Positions 6,028 to 14,282 are shown, counted from the first letter of the stretch. The stretch: DNA of 18,562 bases from Burkholderiales bacterium UBA4615 (GCA_002386465.1 DGIT01000138.1:1-18562), one strand, 5' to 3'. The notes: generated by a model not told the origin, from the letters alone. Numbers and translations are program-made.

Positions 6028-8634
6028 CGCACTGCGCTCGGGCCTACGCTGCGATGGTGGACCTGGCTGGCGCTGGGCCAGTGGCGAGCCGCCCCGGCGC
6101 GCGCCGCGGTCTCGGTGTGCGCAGTGGCGATCGGCGTGGCGCTGGCCCTGGCCATTCATCTGGTCAATGCCTCGGCCCTCGAGGAATTTCGGCAGGCGAT
6201 CGCCACCGTCAACGGCGACGCCCATGCGCACATCCGCGCACGCACGCAGGCCTTCGATGAACGCATCTGGGCCGATCTGGCGCAATCGCCACCACCCGGA
6301 TTGGCTGCAATCAGCCCGGTCCTGGAGAGCGACCTGGTGCTGGCTCTCACGGCTGACGCGACGCCAGCCGGATCGGCCGCGTCGGGCCGGGGGCGAAGTC
6401 TCAAGCTCATCGCCCTCGATCCGTTTGCAGCGGCTGGCGTCACGCCGGGACTCCTCCCGCAAGCGCAGGATGCGCAGGGCTCAGGCGCCACCTCAGACCT
6501 GTTCGATCCCGACGCGATTTTCCTGTCGCAGACGGCGCTGGACGGAATCGGTCTGCGGGTGGGAGACCTGCTGCCGGTGCGGGTCGGTCTGCAGATCCTG
6601 AACCTGCGCATTGCCGGGACCTTGCCCGGGGTGCCCCCCGGGCAGCCATTGGCCGTGATGGATCTGGGCAGCGCGCAATGGCGACTCGGACAGATCGGTC
6701 GTCTCACGCGCATCGACCTGCGGTTTGAGGAAGGCGTCGACGCGAGGGCCCTCCAACGTGTGGTCAGCGCGCGTCTTCCGGGCGAAGCCGTCTGGACCAC
6801 CCCTGAAGCGGCCGCTCAGCGCATGTCGAATGTGTCGCGGGCTTACCGGGTCAATCTGAACGTGCTGGCGGGCGTGGCGCTGTTTACCGGGGCGTTCCTG
6901 GTCTTCGCCACTATGGCGCTTTCGGTCGCCCGGCAGCAGGGCGAACTCGCCCTGCTGGGCGTGCTGGGTGCATCGCGCAGTGCGCGTCTGGGGGCCGTGC
7001 TGATGCAGGGCGCGTTGCTCGGTGCGGTCGGTGCGGCACTGGGGGTGGGGCTGGGCATTGCGCTCGCCAAGGGACTGTTGCAGGCCGTGGGTGGCGATCT
7101 GGGCGGCGGCTATTTCAGCGGCTCGCGTGCCGGCCTGCTGCTCGATGGCCCGGCAATGCTGGGGTTCGGCGGGCTCGGTCTTTCGGTCGGCATCCTCGGT
7201 GCGCTCGCGCCTGCCTGGGTCTCGGCCCGCATGGCACCAGCCAGGGCGCTGCGCAGTGGCAGTTCGGAAGACTCGCTGGCCGCGCTGGCCAGCCCACGAC
7301 TGGTCGCCGTGCTGACGATCGTTGGCGCCCTGCTGCTGTGGGCGCCCGCAGTGGGCGATCTGCCGCTGGGTGCCTATGGCGCAATCGCCCTGTGGTTGCT
7401 GGCTGGCATTGCCTGCGTGCCGCTCATGACCCGTGCGGCCGGTATGGGCTTGAGTCGATTGGCCGACAGGCATCTGTGGCAGCGGCCTGCCGCCTGGCTC
7501 GCGGTCACACGGCTGGCTCAGTCGCCAGGCACCGTAGCCGCAGGCTTGGCCGGGGTGGTGGCGAGCTTTGCACTGGCCTGCGCCATGGCGATCATGGTCA
7601 GCAGTTTTCGGACATCGGTGGCGCAGTGGCTCGACGCTGTGCTGCCCGCCGATGTGTATGCGCGCGCGCCGGCCAGCGGCGCACCGGCGCTCGATGAGCC
7701 GTTGCAACGCGCCATCGCAGCGGTCCCCGGCGTCGAGCGCGCCGATTTTCTGCGCACCATTGATCTCAGTCTCGATCCGCTGCGCCCCGCGGTCGCACTG
7801 CTGATTCGGGAAATCGACGGGGATGCCCCCTGGCGATATCTGCCGCTCACCGGTGCGTCGCTGCCGGTGCCAAAAGATGCGATCGGCATCTGGGTGTCCG
7901 AGCCGATGCTCGATCGCTATCGTCTGAGCCCAGGCCAGCGCATCGAGTTGCCAATCGGCGCGCCCGCGGGTGCAATGCCGCGCTTTTTTGTCGCCGGGGT
8001 CTGGCGCGACTACGCCCGGCAGCACGGCGCGCTGGCCCTGTCGGCCAGCGATTGGCAACGCCTGACGGGCGAACAAGGCGCCTCGGACGTGGCTCTTTGG
8101 CTTGCACCCGGCACAGCACCGCAAGACGCCATCGATGCACTCATTCGTGCCCAACCCGGGCTCACGGCGCTTGAATGGCGCAGCGCAGCCGATATCCGCG
8201 CGCTGTCACTGCGTATTTTTGATCGCAGTTTTGCGGTCACCTACGCTCTGGAAGCGATTGCGATCGCCGTCGGGCTGTTCGGGGTGGCGGCCTCATGCGC
8301 TGGCGACGCGCTGGCACGTGCGCGCGAGTTCGGTATGTTGCGTCACGTCGGCGTGCGCAGGCGGCAGATCGTGGCGCAGGTGACCATCGAGGCAGCGCTG
8401 AGCGTCACGGTGGCCGTCATCTGGGGCGGCCTGATCGGCGCGGCCATCGGGCTCGTGCTCATCGAGCGCGTCAATCCGCAATCCTTTCACTGGACGATGG
8501 ATGTGCACTGGCCGCTTGGGGTCCTGGCGGCCAGCGGACTGGCCCTGATCGGTGCCTCGGTGCTGGCGGCACTCGCTGCGTCGCGCACGGCACTTGGCGC
8601 CGGTCCACTGCAGGCCGTGAGGCAGGATTGGTGA
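6019..8634 (+). CDS. FtsX/MacB-type ABC permease (YbbP/AttFG-like), single double-length chain
   Basis: Inner-membrane permease of 871 residues, partner of the ATPase encoded just upstream. The first membrane segment is at about residues 29-50 (AAVSVCAVAIGVALALAIHLV). A periplasmic domain follows, up to about 275. An FtsX-type block with several helices comes next (about 278-405; the segment QGELALLGVLGASRSARLG is the cytoplasmic coupling loop). More helices lie around 427-470 and 503-525. A second periplasmic domain spans about 530-735, and a C-terminal FtsX domain about 737-860, with the coupling motif AREFGMLRHVGVRRRQIV. This two-FtsX layout matches YbbP-like permeases and would be a fusion of the two permeases (AttF, AttG) of att-type operons. 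The ATG at 6019 is chosen because it gives a complete first helix; no clear ribosome-binding site is present. The stop overlaps the next gene's GTG (8631-8634). Confidence 0.9.
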   Translation: MNARTALGPTLRWWTWLALGQWRAAPARAAVSVCAVAIGVALALAIHLVNASALEEFRQAIATVNGDAHAHIRARTQAFDERIWADLAQSPPPGLAAISPVLESDLVLALTADATPAGSAASGRGRSLKLIALDPFAAAGVTPGLLPQAQDAQGSGATSDLFDPDAIFLSQTALDGIGLRVGDLLPVRVGLQILNLRIAGTLPGVPPGQPLAVMDLGSAQWRLGQIGRLTRIDLRFEEGVDARALQRVVSARLPGEAVWTTPEAAAQRMSNVSRAYRVNLNVLAGVALFTGAFLVFATMALSVARQQGELALLGVLGASRSARLGAVLMQGALLGAVGAALGVGLGIALAKGLLQAVGGDLGGGYFSGSRAGLLLDGPAMLGFGGLGLSVGILGALAPAWVSARMAPARALRSGSSEDSLAALASPRLVAVLTIVGALLLWAPAVGDLPLGAYGAIALWLLAGIACVPLMTRAAGMGLSRLADRHLWQRPAAWLAVTRLAQSPGTVAAGLAGVVASFALACAMAIMVSSFRTSVAQWLDAVLPADVYARAPASGAPALDEPLQRAIAAVPGVERADFLRTIDLSLDPLRPAVALLIREIDGDAPWRYLPLTGASLPVPKDAIGIWVSEPMLDRYRLSPGQRIELPIGAPAGAMPRFFVAGVWRDYARQHGALALSASDWQRLTGEQGASDVALWLAPGTAPQDAIDALIRAQPGLTALEWRSAADIRALSLRIFDRSFAVTYALEAIAIAVGLFGVAASCAGDALARAREFGMLRHVGVRRRQIVAQVTIEAALSVTVAVIWGGLIGAAIGLVLIERVNPQSFHWTMDVHWPLGVLAASGLALIGASVLAALAASRTALGAGPLQAVRQDW
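8619..8633 (+). promoter_or_regulatory. Ribosome-binding site and overlapping GTG start of the lipocalin-fold gene
   Basis: GAGG (8619-8622) precedes GTG at 8631 by 8 nt, and AGGA (8624-8627) lies closer. The GTG overlaps the permease stop as GTGA. This decides the start against an in-frame extension reaching back to 8295, which lies inside the permease gene and is in another frame from it. Confidence 0.65.
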
Positions 8635-9881
8635 GATTCCACGTGGACCAGGGCTCCAAGGGACGCGATGCCGCACCCTCACAGGTCTCCCCTGCGGGCG
8701 CCCGGCGGCGTCGCTGGCTCGCACGCATGGCGTCGCAGCTGCCTGTGTGGTGGGTCGCGGCGGCCGACGCTGGCCAGCCATTGAGCGCGTCGTCTGCCGT
8801 TGCGCGCGAACTGAGCCCGGCCACCGGTTTGCAGACTGGCGAGTGTGCGGCCCCCGATAGCGCCTGGGCACCGGTGCGCCCCGAGACGGTCCTGCAGTTT
8901 GCCCAGGACTACGGCGCACACCCCTGCCATCGCACCGAATGGTGGTACGTCACGGGCTGGCTGCAACGCCCGGGCGCTGCAGATGCCGGGTTTCAGCTCA
9001 CTTTCTTTCGCAGCCGCACGCGTCACCCGGTTGCCAACCCCAGCGGCTTTGCACCGCGTCAACTGGTCCTCGCCCATGCGGCGCTGGCCTTGCCCGAACG
9101 CGGCCGACTGCTGCACGCCGAACGCGCAAGCCGCGCAGGCTTCGGGCTGGCCGGGGCAGACACTGGCGACACACACGCCTGGATCGGCGCGGGAAGCGCC
9201 GCCTGGCGCCTGCAGCGCGACGCCGCCGACGGACGCTACCGTGCTCGGGTTCAGACCTCAGCCTTCGGGTTTGACCTGGAGCTGAGCACTTCTGCCCTGC
9301 CAGTCCTGCAAGGCGACGCAGGGTTCTCTCGCAAAGGCCCGGGCTCAGGCCATGCGAGCCACTATTACAGCCGGCCGCAGTTGAAAGTGACCGGGCAATT
9401 GCGCATCGGCACGCAGCCTGACGCGCGTATCAGCGGATCGGCCTGGTTCGACCATGAATGGTCGAGCGCCTTGCTCATCGAAGGCGCAGTGGGCTGGGAC
9501 TGGTGCGGTGTGAACCTGGACGACGGCGGCGCGCTCATGGCCTTTCGGATCCGCGATCAGCAGGGCGCGACGCTCTGGCGTGACGGGCTGCTCCGCCCGG
9601 GCGAGCACGGCTCGGTGCGCCGCGGACTGCAACCCACCTTTGAAGTGCTGCGCACCTGGCGGTCAGCACGCAGCGGCGCGCAATGGCCAGTGCACATGCG
9701 CATCGAGCTCGACGGGCGACGCATAGAACTGCAGCCGCTTTTCGACGACCAGGAGCTTGATGCGCGCGGCAGCACCGGCACCCGATACTGGGAAGGCGCC
9801 GTCACGGCGCTGGAGGGCGGACGGCGGATCGGACGCGGCTATCTCGAACTCACAGGTTATGCCGGGGCGCTCAAGCTTTAA
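8631..9881 (+). CDS. Secreted CrtC/AttH-type lipocalin-fold protein (predicted secreted hydrolase)
   Basis: Probable periplasmic protein of the family that includes carotenoid 1,2-hydratase CrtC and AttH, built from two lipocalin-like barrels. The 416 residues carry the family's hallmark motifs: HRTEWWYVTGWL (100-111), FQLTFFRSR (121-129), WFDHEWSS (272-279), GWDWCGVNLDDG (288-299) with ALMAFRIRD (301-309), and the C-terminal GRGYLELTGYAG (401-412). The N-terminus has RRRRWL at 25-30 followed by a modest hydrophobic stretch ending WWVAAADAGQ (to about 49), so a Tat-like or weak Sec signal peptide is plausible. It is translationally coupled to the permease by a GTGA overlap and is the last gene of the ATPase-permease-lipocalin operon. 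No carotenoid genes are nearby, so hydration of carotenoids is unlikely; the substrate is unknown. Confidence 0.88.
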   Translation: MRFHVDQGSKGRDAAPSQVSPAGARRRRWLARMASQLPVWWVAAADAGQPLSASSAVARELSPATGLQTGECAAPDSAWAPVRPETVLQFAQDYGAHPCHRTEWWYVTGWLQRPGAADAGFQLTFFRSRTRHPVANPSGFAPRQLVLAHAALALPERGRLLHAERASRAGFGLAGADTGDTHAWIGAGSAAWRLQRDAADGRYRARVQTSAFGFDLELSTSALPVLQGDAGFSRKGPGSGHASHYYSRPQLKVTGQLRIGTQPDARISGSAWFDHEWSSALLIEGAVGWDWCGVNLDDGGALMAFRIRDQQGATLWRDGLLRPGEHGSVRRGLQPTFEVLRTWRSARSGAQWPVHMRIELDGRRIELQPLFDDQELDARGSTGTRYWEGAVTALEGGRRIGRGYLELTGYAGALKL

Positions 9882-10002
9882 GGCGGTCAGGCGGTGTCGG
9901 GTCGCAAAGCCTGCTGCATGCCGACACGCGGTGCACGCCTAGCGCCGACTGGGGCGCCCAACTGTGGCGCCAACCCGATCGCCCTCTCGCCCGAGTATCG
10001 AT

Positions 10003-10314
10003 TCAGACCCGGCCGGAGGCCCGCCAGCGGGCCATCCATCGGTCCACACCTTCCTCGGCGCGCGCGCGCACGGCATCAGGCAGGCGTCGTGCGAGAAACG
10101 GGATTCCGAACATCAGCACGGCGAAGTCATCAGCCCAACCGAACAGCATCAGGATATCGGGCACCAGATCAATCGGGCTCAGGACATACAGCCCCAGGGC
10201 GACGATACCCATCTTCAAACCGCGCGGCGTGTGCGGATCACGCAGCGCGTGCAGCAGCACCAGGCCGTCACGGCCCGCCGTTTTCAACAGTTTCCAGATC
10301 CGAGCCATCCACAT
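10003..10314 (-). CDS. DUF1232/YkvA-family small membrane protein
   Basis: A 103-residue protein of unknown function of the YkvA/DUF1232 family. The family signature is clear: GLYVLSPIDLVPDI followed by GWADDFAVLMFGIPF, in the middle of the protein. One or two hydrophobic segments (MGIVALGLYVLSPI and DILMLFGWADDFAVLMFGI) suggest membrane association. The start is set at 10314 (MWMARIWKLL) because AGGAGG (minus strand, 10323-10328) lies exactly 8 nt upstream. A longer in-frame reading from 10347 would place that site inside the gene. It stands alone, convergent with the lipocalin-fold gene and divergent from the hydroxylase operon. Confidence 0.85.
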   Translation of the reverse strand: MWMARIWKLLKTAGRDGLVLLHALRDPHTPRGLKMGIVALGLYVLSPIDLVPDILMLFGWADDFAVLMFGIPFLARRLPDAVRARAEEGVDRWMARWRASGRV

Positions 10315-10322
10315 TCCCGAGC

Positions 10323-10328
10323 CCTCCT
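10323..10328 (-). promoter_or_regulatory. Consensus Shine-Dalgarno (AGGAGG) of the DUF1232 gene
   Basis: CCTCCT on the plus strand reads AGGAGG on the minus strand, 8 nt before the ATG at 10314. It is the strongest ribosome-binding site in the window and decides the start of this small gene. Confidence 0.8.
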
Positions 10329-10573
10329 GACCGCGCAACCGCGCCATTCACCCCAATTGAGGGCGCGTGACGGCATCACAAGCCCTCTGCCCCTGCAGCA
10401 CATCCAGGGCCCGTTCCCGGAACCGGCCCTTAAGCGTATCCCCGCCGCCCCTTCAGGGCGAATGCATGGCTGATACTGAAGGCTTACGTCTTTCGGCACG
10501 CCCGATCGTGCTGCGCCATGCTGGCCAATGCTACTCTCGCCTGCGCTTCCCCATCCGCTTCCAACGACTGCCC

Positions 10574-11380
10574 ATGTATCCCTTCACATACCAGCGAGCC
10601 GCCACGCTCGACGATGCTCTGGCGCCCTTGCTCAATGACCCGGAGGCGCGGCCGCTGGCCGGCGGCATGACCCTGCTGCCGACCATGAAAATGCGCCTGG
10701 CGGCCCCCACCCAACTGATCGACATTGCACGCCTGCCCGAATTACGCGGCATCCGGATCGAGGCCGATGCGGTCACGGTGGGCGCCGCCCAGCGGCACGT
10801 CGAAGTAGCCACCGACCCCGCACTGCGTGCGGCCCTGCCTGCGCTGGCGGATCTGGCCGGCCTCATCGGCGACCCGCAAGTGCGTGCCCGAGGCACCTTG
10901 GGGGGTTCGGTCGCCAACAACGACCCGGCGGCCGACTATCCGGCGGCGGTGCTCGGGCTTGACGGCACGGTCATCACCAACCGGCGCTCGATCCCGGCTG
11001 CAGCGTTCTTCCAGGGCATGTTTGCCACGGCACTCGAACCCGGCGAACTGATCCGGGCGGTGCGCTTTGCCCGACCCAGACGTGCGGCCTACGCCAAGTT
11101 CGCCCAGGCCGCCTCCGGCTATGCAATGACTGGTGTCATGGTGGCGCAGTTCGACCAAGGCGTGCGTGTGGCGGTCACCGGTGCAGGACCGGGCGTGTTC
11201 CGCTGGACGCAGGCCGAAGCGGCACTCACCGCACGCCTGGCCCCTGAGGCGCTCGACGGCCTGGCAGTGGATGCCGGCGGCCTGAATACCGACCTGCATG
11301 CCAGCGCCGAATACCGCGCGCATCTGGTGGGCGTGATGGCCCGACAGGCTGTAGCGCAACTGGCCGGCCCTGCACGCTGA
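10574..11380 (+). CDS. Molybdenum hydroxylase FAD-binding subunit (CoxM/XdhB-like)
   Basis: Medium, FAD-carrying subunit of a xanthine-dehydrogenase/CO-dehydrogenase family enzyme; it passes electrons from the iron-sulfur subunit to an acceptor. The 268 residues show both FAD-binding loops, PLAGGMTLLP (27-36) and RGTLGGSVANNDPAADYPA (106-124), then the C-terminal CODH-FAD domain from about 165 on (for example AYAKFAQAASGYAMTGV). The start MYPFTYQRA is the standard family N-terminus. In-frame upstream ATGs at 10367 and 10466 would add sequence without family resemblance, and none has a strong ribosome-binding site. First gene of the operon; the 2Fe-2S and molybdopterin subunit genes follow, in the coxM-S-L order. 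Which small molecule is oxidised cannot be told from this subunit. Confidence 0.92.
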   Translation: MYPFTYQRAATLDDALAPLLNDPEARPLAGGMTLLPTMKMRLAAPTQLIDIARLPELRGIRIEADAVTVGAAQRHVEVATDPALRAALPALADLAGLIGDPQVRARGTLGGSVANNDPAADYPAAVLGLDGTVITNRRSIPAAAFFQGMFATALEPGELIRAVRFARPRRAAYAKFAQAASGYAMTGVMVAQFDQGVRVAVTGAGPGVFRWTQAEAALTARLAPEALDGLAVDAGGLNTDLHASAEYRAHLVGVMARQAVAQLAGPAR

Positions 11381-11426
11381 CCTTTGCCAAGCTGAACTCT
11401 GCCTCGCTGAATTGCCCGACATGCTC

Positions 11427-11442
11427 GGCGCTGCACAGCGCC
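11427..11442 (+). promoter_or_regulatory. Perfect inverted repeat just upstream of the 2Fe-2S subunit gene
   Basis: GGCGCTG-CA-CAGCGCC is a perfect 7+2+7 dyad. As RNA it would form a 6-bp stem with a GCAC tetraloop, ending two nucleotides before the GAAGGA ribosome-binding site (11444-11449) of the gene starting at 11456. It could set the stoichiometry of the subunits by processing or translation control, but this is inference. Confidence 0.35.
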
Positions 11443-11455
11443 TGAAGGACCCCGA

Positions 11456-11938
11456 ATGCTGATCTCACTGACCGTCAACGGCACCACCCGAACTGCCGAA
11501 TGCGAAGACCGCACCCTGCTGGTCGAATTGCTGCGCGAACAACTCGGCCTGACCGGCACCCATGTGGGCTGCGACACCAGCCAATGCGGCTGCTGCACCA
11601 TCCACCTCGACGGCGAAGCCGTGAAGTCCTGCACCATGCTGGCGGCCCAGGCACAGGGTGCACGCATCACCACCATCGAAGGCCTCGCACAAGGCGACAC
11701 CCTGCATCCGGTGCAGGCCGCTTTTTCAGCCTGCCACGGTCTGCAATGCGGCTTTTGTACGCCCGGCATGATTATGGCCAGCGCCGACCTGCTGCGACGC
11801 CATCCCGACCCCACCGATGACCAGATTCGCGAAGGGCTGGCGGGCAACCTGTGCCGCTGCACCGGCTACGTGAACATCGTGGCGGCGGTCAAAAGCGCTG
11901 CCCAGATCCTGAAGCGCGCCCCTGGCACCCCGGCCTGA
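11456..11938 (+). CDS. Molybdenum hydroxylase 2Fe-2S subunit (CoxS/XdhC-like small subunit)
   Basis: Small electron-transfer subunit of the hydroxylase, cytosolic, carrying two 2Fe-2S clusters. All eight ligands are present in the 160-residue protein. The plant-ferredoxin type cluster uses Cys39, Cys44, Cys47 and Cys59 (GCDTSQCGCC and later SC). The C-terminal helical-bundle cluster uses Cys98, Cys101, Cys133 and Cys135 (LQCGFCTPGM and NLCRCTGY). An extra Cys46 sits between two ligands, where many relatives have Ala. A good ribosome-binding site, GAAGGA, lies 6-7 nt before the ATG at 11456. It is 75 bp after the FAD subunit and 23 bp before the molybdopterin subunit, so it is the middle gene of the operon. 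Confidence 0.95.
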   Translation: MLISLTVNGTTRTAECEDRTLLVELLREQLGLTGTHVGCDTSQCGCCTIHLDGEAVKSCTMLAAQAQGARITTIEGLAQGDTLHPVQAAFSACHGLQCGFCTPGMIMASADLLRRHPDPTDDQIREGLAGNLCRCTGYVNIVAAVKSAAQILKRAPGTPA

Positions 11939-11961
11939 ACCCCGCTTTTTTCGTACCCGCC

Positions 11962-14280
11962 ATGAACGCTCCTGCTCAAGCATCCCTGCCCGCCCTCTCG
12001 CGCAACGAAGACCTGCGGCTGGTCACCGGCCAAGGCCGCTACACCTCCGACTGGAACCTGCCAGGCCAGTTGTATGCGTACGTGCTGCGCTCGGACCGTG
12101 CGCACGCAACCATTCGAAGCATCGATACGGCCTCGGCTCTGCAGGCGCCGGGCGTGGTGAAAATCCTCACGGCCGACGATGTCCGCGCGGCAGGCTACGG
12201 CGATGTGCCAGCCGGTGCACCGACCAAGGGCGCTGATGGCAAGGACCATGTGAAGCACGCCCTGCCTTTGCTGGCCACCGACCGCGTGCGCTTCGTCGGT
12301 CAGCCAGTCGCCATGGTGATCGCGGCGTCGGCCCGTGCCGCCCAAGACGCCGCCGAGCAGATCATGGTCGACTACGACGAACTGCCCGCCGTCGCCGGGA
12401 TGCATGCCGCACGAGCCCCGGGCGCCCCGCTGGTGCATGACACCGTCGCAGGCAACCTGTCCCTGCTCTTTGAGGCCGGCGATGCTGCTGCGGTCAAGGC
12501 CGCGTTCGCGCGGGCTGCACATGTCACCACGCTCGACATGCACAGCCAGCGTCTGGTGGGCGCCCCCATGGAGCCCCGCGGCTGCCTGGCCGCCTGGGAC
12601 GCCGCCACCGACCGCTACACCGTCTACACACCCACCCAGGGCATGCTCGGCATGCGCGCCTCGCTGTCACAGGTCAGCCAGGTCCCACAGGATCGCATTG
12701 CGGTCATCGCAGAAGATGTCGGGGGTTCCTTCGGGTTGCGTGGCGGGCCGGCCGCTGAACAACTGCTGCTGATGCTCGCGGCACGCACGCTGGAGCGCCC
12801 CGTGAAATGGACGGCCTCGCGCTCCGAGCTCTTCGTGGGTGAGTGGCATGGCCGCGCCCTGCGTCTGAAGGGCAGCATGGCACTGGATGCGGACGGTCGC
12901 ATCCTTGCCATCGACTGGGAAGACCAGGCCGATCTGGGCGCCTACACCTGCTACTTCCAGTCCTACATCGGCACACGCAACCTGTCCGTCACCATGGGCG
13001 GCGTCTATGACATCCCGGCCCTGCATTCGCGCCAGGAACTCGTCTTCACCAACACGGTGCCGGTGTCCGCCTATCGGGGCGCTGGCCGGCCCGATATCGC
13101 GTATGCCATTGAGCGACTGATCGATCAGGCCGCTGCCGAGCACGGATTCGATCGCGTTGAATTGCGCAAGCGCAACATGATCAGCAAGAACGCCTTCCCC
13201 TACACCACGGCCGTGGGCACGGTGTACGACTGCGGTGACTTCGAAGGCACGATGGATCAGGCGCTCGCCATGGCCGACTACGCAGGCTTTGCAGCGCGCC
13301 GCGTCGACTCTGAACGCCGCGGCAAGCTGCGCGGTTTCGGCTGGGGCTGCTACATCGAGGCGTCGGGTGCCGGCGGTGCGCCCAAGGACGCGGTGGCAGC
13401 CAAATTCGGCGGCGCGGGGCACATCCAGCTTTATGGCGTGACTGGCCCTTCCGGCCAGGGGCACGAAACCTCCTTCTCCAAGATCGTGGGCGACGGACTG
13501 GGCGTATCCCCAGACCTGATCCGCTACCGAGCCGGCGACCCCAGCAAAGAGCTGGTGGGCAATGGCACCGGTGGATCACGGTCGCTCTACGGAGCCGGCA
13601 GCGCCTGCAAGGTGCTGGTCGGGCGCATCATCGAGCAGGCCCGCACGCACGCCGCCAAAGCCCTGAAGGTTGAACCAGGCACCCTGACCTATCGCGACGG
13701 CGCCTTCCATTCAGGCACGGGGCGCATCGGCCTCATGGACCTGGCCCGCAGCCTGCCTGCGCAGGCGGACGGCAGCCACCCGATGGACTGCGAAGGCGAT
13801 TCGGTCTCGGGCATGACCTTCCCCAACGGTTGCCATACCGCCGAAGTCGAAATCGACCCGACCACCGGTGTGACCCAGGTCGTGGCCTATAACGCCGTGG
13901 ACGATCTGGGCCATGTCATTTCGCCCCAGCTGGTCCAGGGACAGGTACACGGTGGCGTGTTGCAGGGCGCAGGCCAGATCTTCGGCGAGCACGCCATCTA
14001 TGACGAGCAGACCGCCCAGTTGCTCACCGGCAGTTTCATGGACTACCCCATGCCGCGCGCGGGCTGGGTGCAGAACATTCGCACCGACTATCACCCGGTG
14101 CCCACAGCCCTCAACGAACTGGGCGCCAAGGGCGTGGGCGAGTCGGGCTGCTCAGGCTCATTGCCGGCCATCGTGAATGCGCTCACCGATGCACTGCGGG
14201 GCGCCGGTGTGCCGCCGATGGACATGCCGTTCACGTCGGCGCGCGTCTGGACCGCCCTGCAAGCCGCCAGGAAAAGCTGA
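11962..14280 (+). CDS. Molybdenum hydroxylase molybdopterin-binding subunit, form II CoxL-like
   Basis: Large catalytic subunit carrying the molybdenum cofactor, 772 residues, close to family length. Landmarks: SRNEDLRLVTGQGRYTSD (13-30), MEPRG (203-207), DVGGSFGLRGG (252-262), the active-site loop AYRGAGR (370-376), GQGHETSF (498-505), GVGESG (724-729) with the predicted base Glu727, then a C-terminal cofactor-binding region. True aerobic CO dehydrogenases (form I) have AYRCSFR with the copper-binding Cys. Its absence here puts the protein in form II, whose substrates are mostly unknown aldehydes or heterocycles. The ATG at 11962 gives the family-standard N-terminus; there is no evident Shine-Dalgarno in the 23-bp gap after the small subunit, so translation may be coupled. 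No signal peptide, hence cytosolic. No maturation gene (XdhC/CoxF, CoxD, CoxE type) is seen nearby. Confidence 0.94.
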   Translation: MNAPAQASLPALSRNEDLRLVTGQGRYTSDWNLPGQLYAYVLRSDRAHATIRSIDTASALQAPGVVKILTADDVRAAGYGDVPAGAPTKGADGKDHVKHALPLLATDRVRFVGQPVAMVIAASARAAQDAAEQIMVDYDELPAVAGMHAARAPGAPLVHDTVAGNLSLLFEAGDAAAVKAAFARAAHVTTLDMHSQRLVGAPMEPRGCLAAWDAATDRYTVYTPTQGMLGMRASLSQVSQVPQDRIAVIAEDVGGSFGLRGGPAAEQLLLMLAARTLERPVKWTASRSELFVGEWHGRALRLKGSMALDADGRILAIDWEDQADLGAYTCYFQSYIGTRNLSVTMGGVYDIPALHSRQELVFTNTVPVSAYRGAGRPDIAYAIERLIDQAAAEHGFDRVELRKRNMISKNAFPYTTAVGTVYDCGDFEGTMDQALAMADYAGFAARRVDSERRGKLRGFGWGCYIEASGAGGAPKDAVAAKFGGAGHIQLYGVTGPSGQGHETSFSKIVGDGLGVSPDLIRYRAGDPSKELVGNGTGGSRSLYGAGSACKVLVGRIIEQARTHAAKALKVEPGTLTYRDGAFHSGTGRIGLMDLARSLPAQADGSHPMDCEGDSVSGMTFPNGCHTAEVEIDPTTGVTQVVAYNAVDDLGHVISPQLVQGQVHGGVLQGAGQIFGEHAIYDEQTAQLLTGSFMDYPMPRAGWVQNIRTDYHPVPTALNELGAKGVGESGCSGSLPAIVNALTDALRGAGVPPMDMPFTSARVWTALQAARKS

Positions 14281-14282
14281 GA

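Noticed and set aside
6493..8154. A 553-codon open frame on the minus strand opposite the permease gene
   Set aside because: It is antisense to a well-recognised FtsX permease. Its translation is rich in Arg, Gln, His and Gly without domains, as expected of a shadow frame in GC-rich coding DNA.
8295..8630. Upstream in-frame extension of the lipocalin-fold gene
   Set aside because: It overlaps the conserved C-terminal FtsX domain of the permease in another frame. A ribosome-binding site and a GTGA overlap support the start at 8631.
9894..9927. Inverted repeat GTGTCGG/CCGACAC between the convergent lipocalin and DUF1232 genes
   Set aside because: The loop is 20 nt, the stem 7 bp, and no T-run follows on either strand. 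It is not a convincing terminator.
10367..10379. GTGA-N5-TCAC half-site pair upstream of the hydroxylase operon as a possible operator
   Set aside because: Only 4 bp per arm, with no promoter nearby that I can support and no regulator gene next to it; expected by chance.
11395..11425. Possible two-unit 15-bp repeat (GCTGAA...) between the FAD and 2Fe-2S subunit genes
   Set aside because: Only about 9 of 15 positions agree, which is not distinguishable from chance.
11851..11961. Upstream in-frame extension of the molybdopterin subunit
   Set aside because: It overlaps the conserved end of the 2Fe-2S subunit. The family N-terminus begins at 11962.
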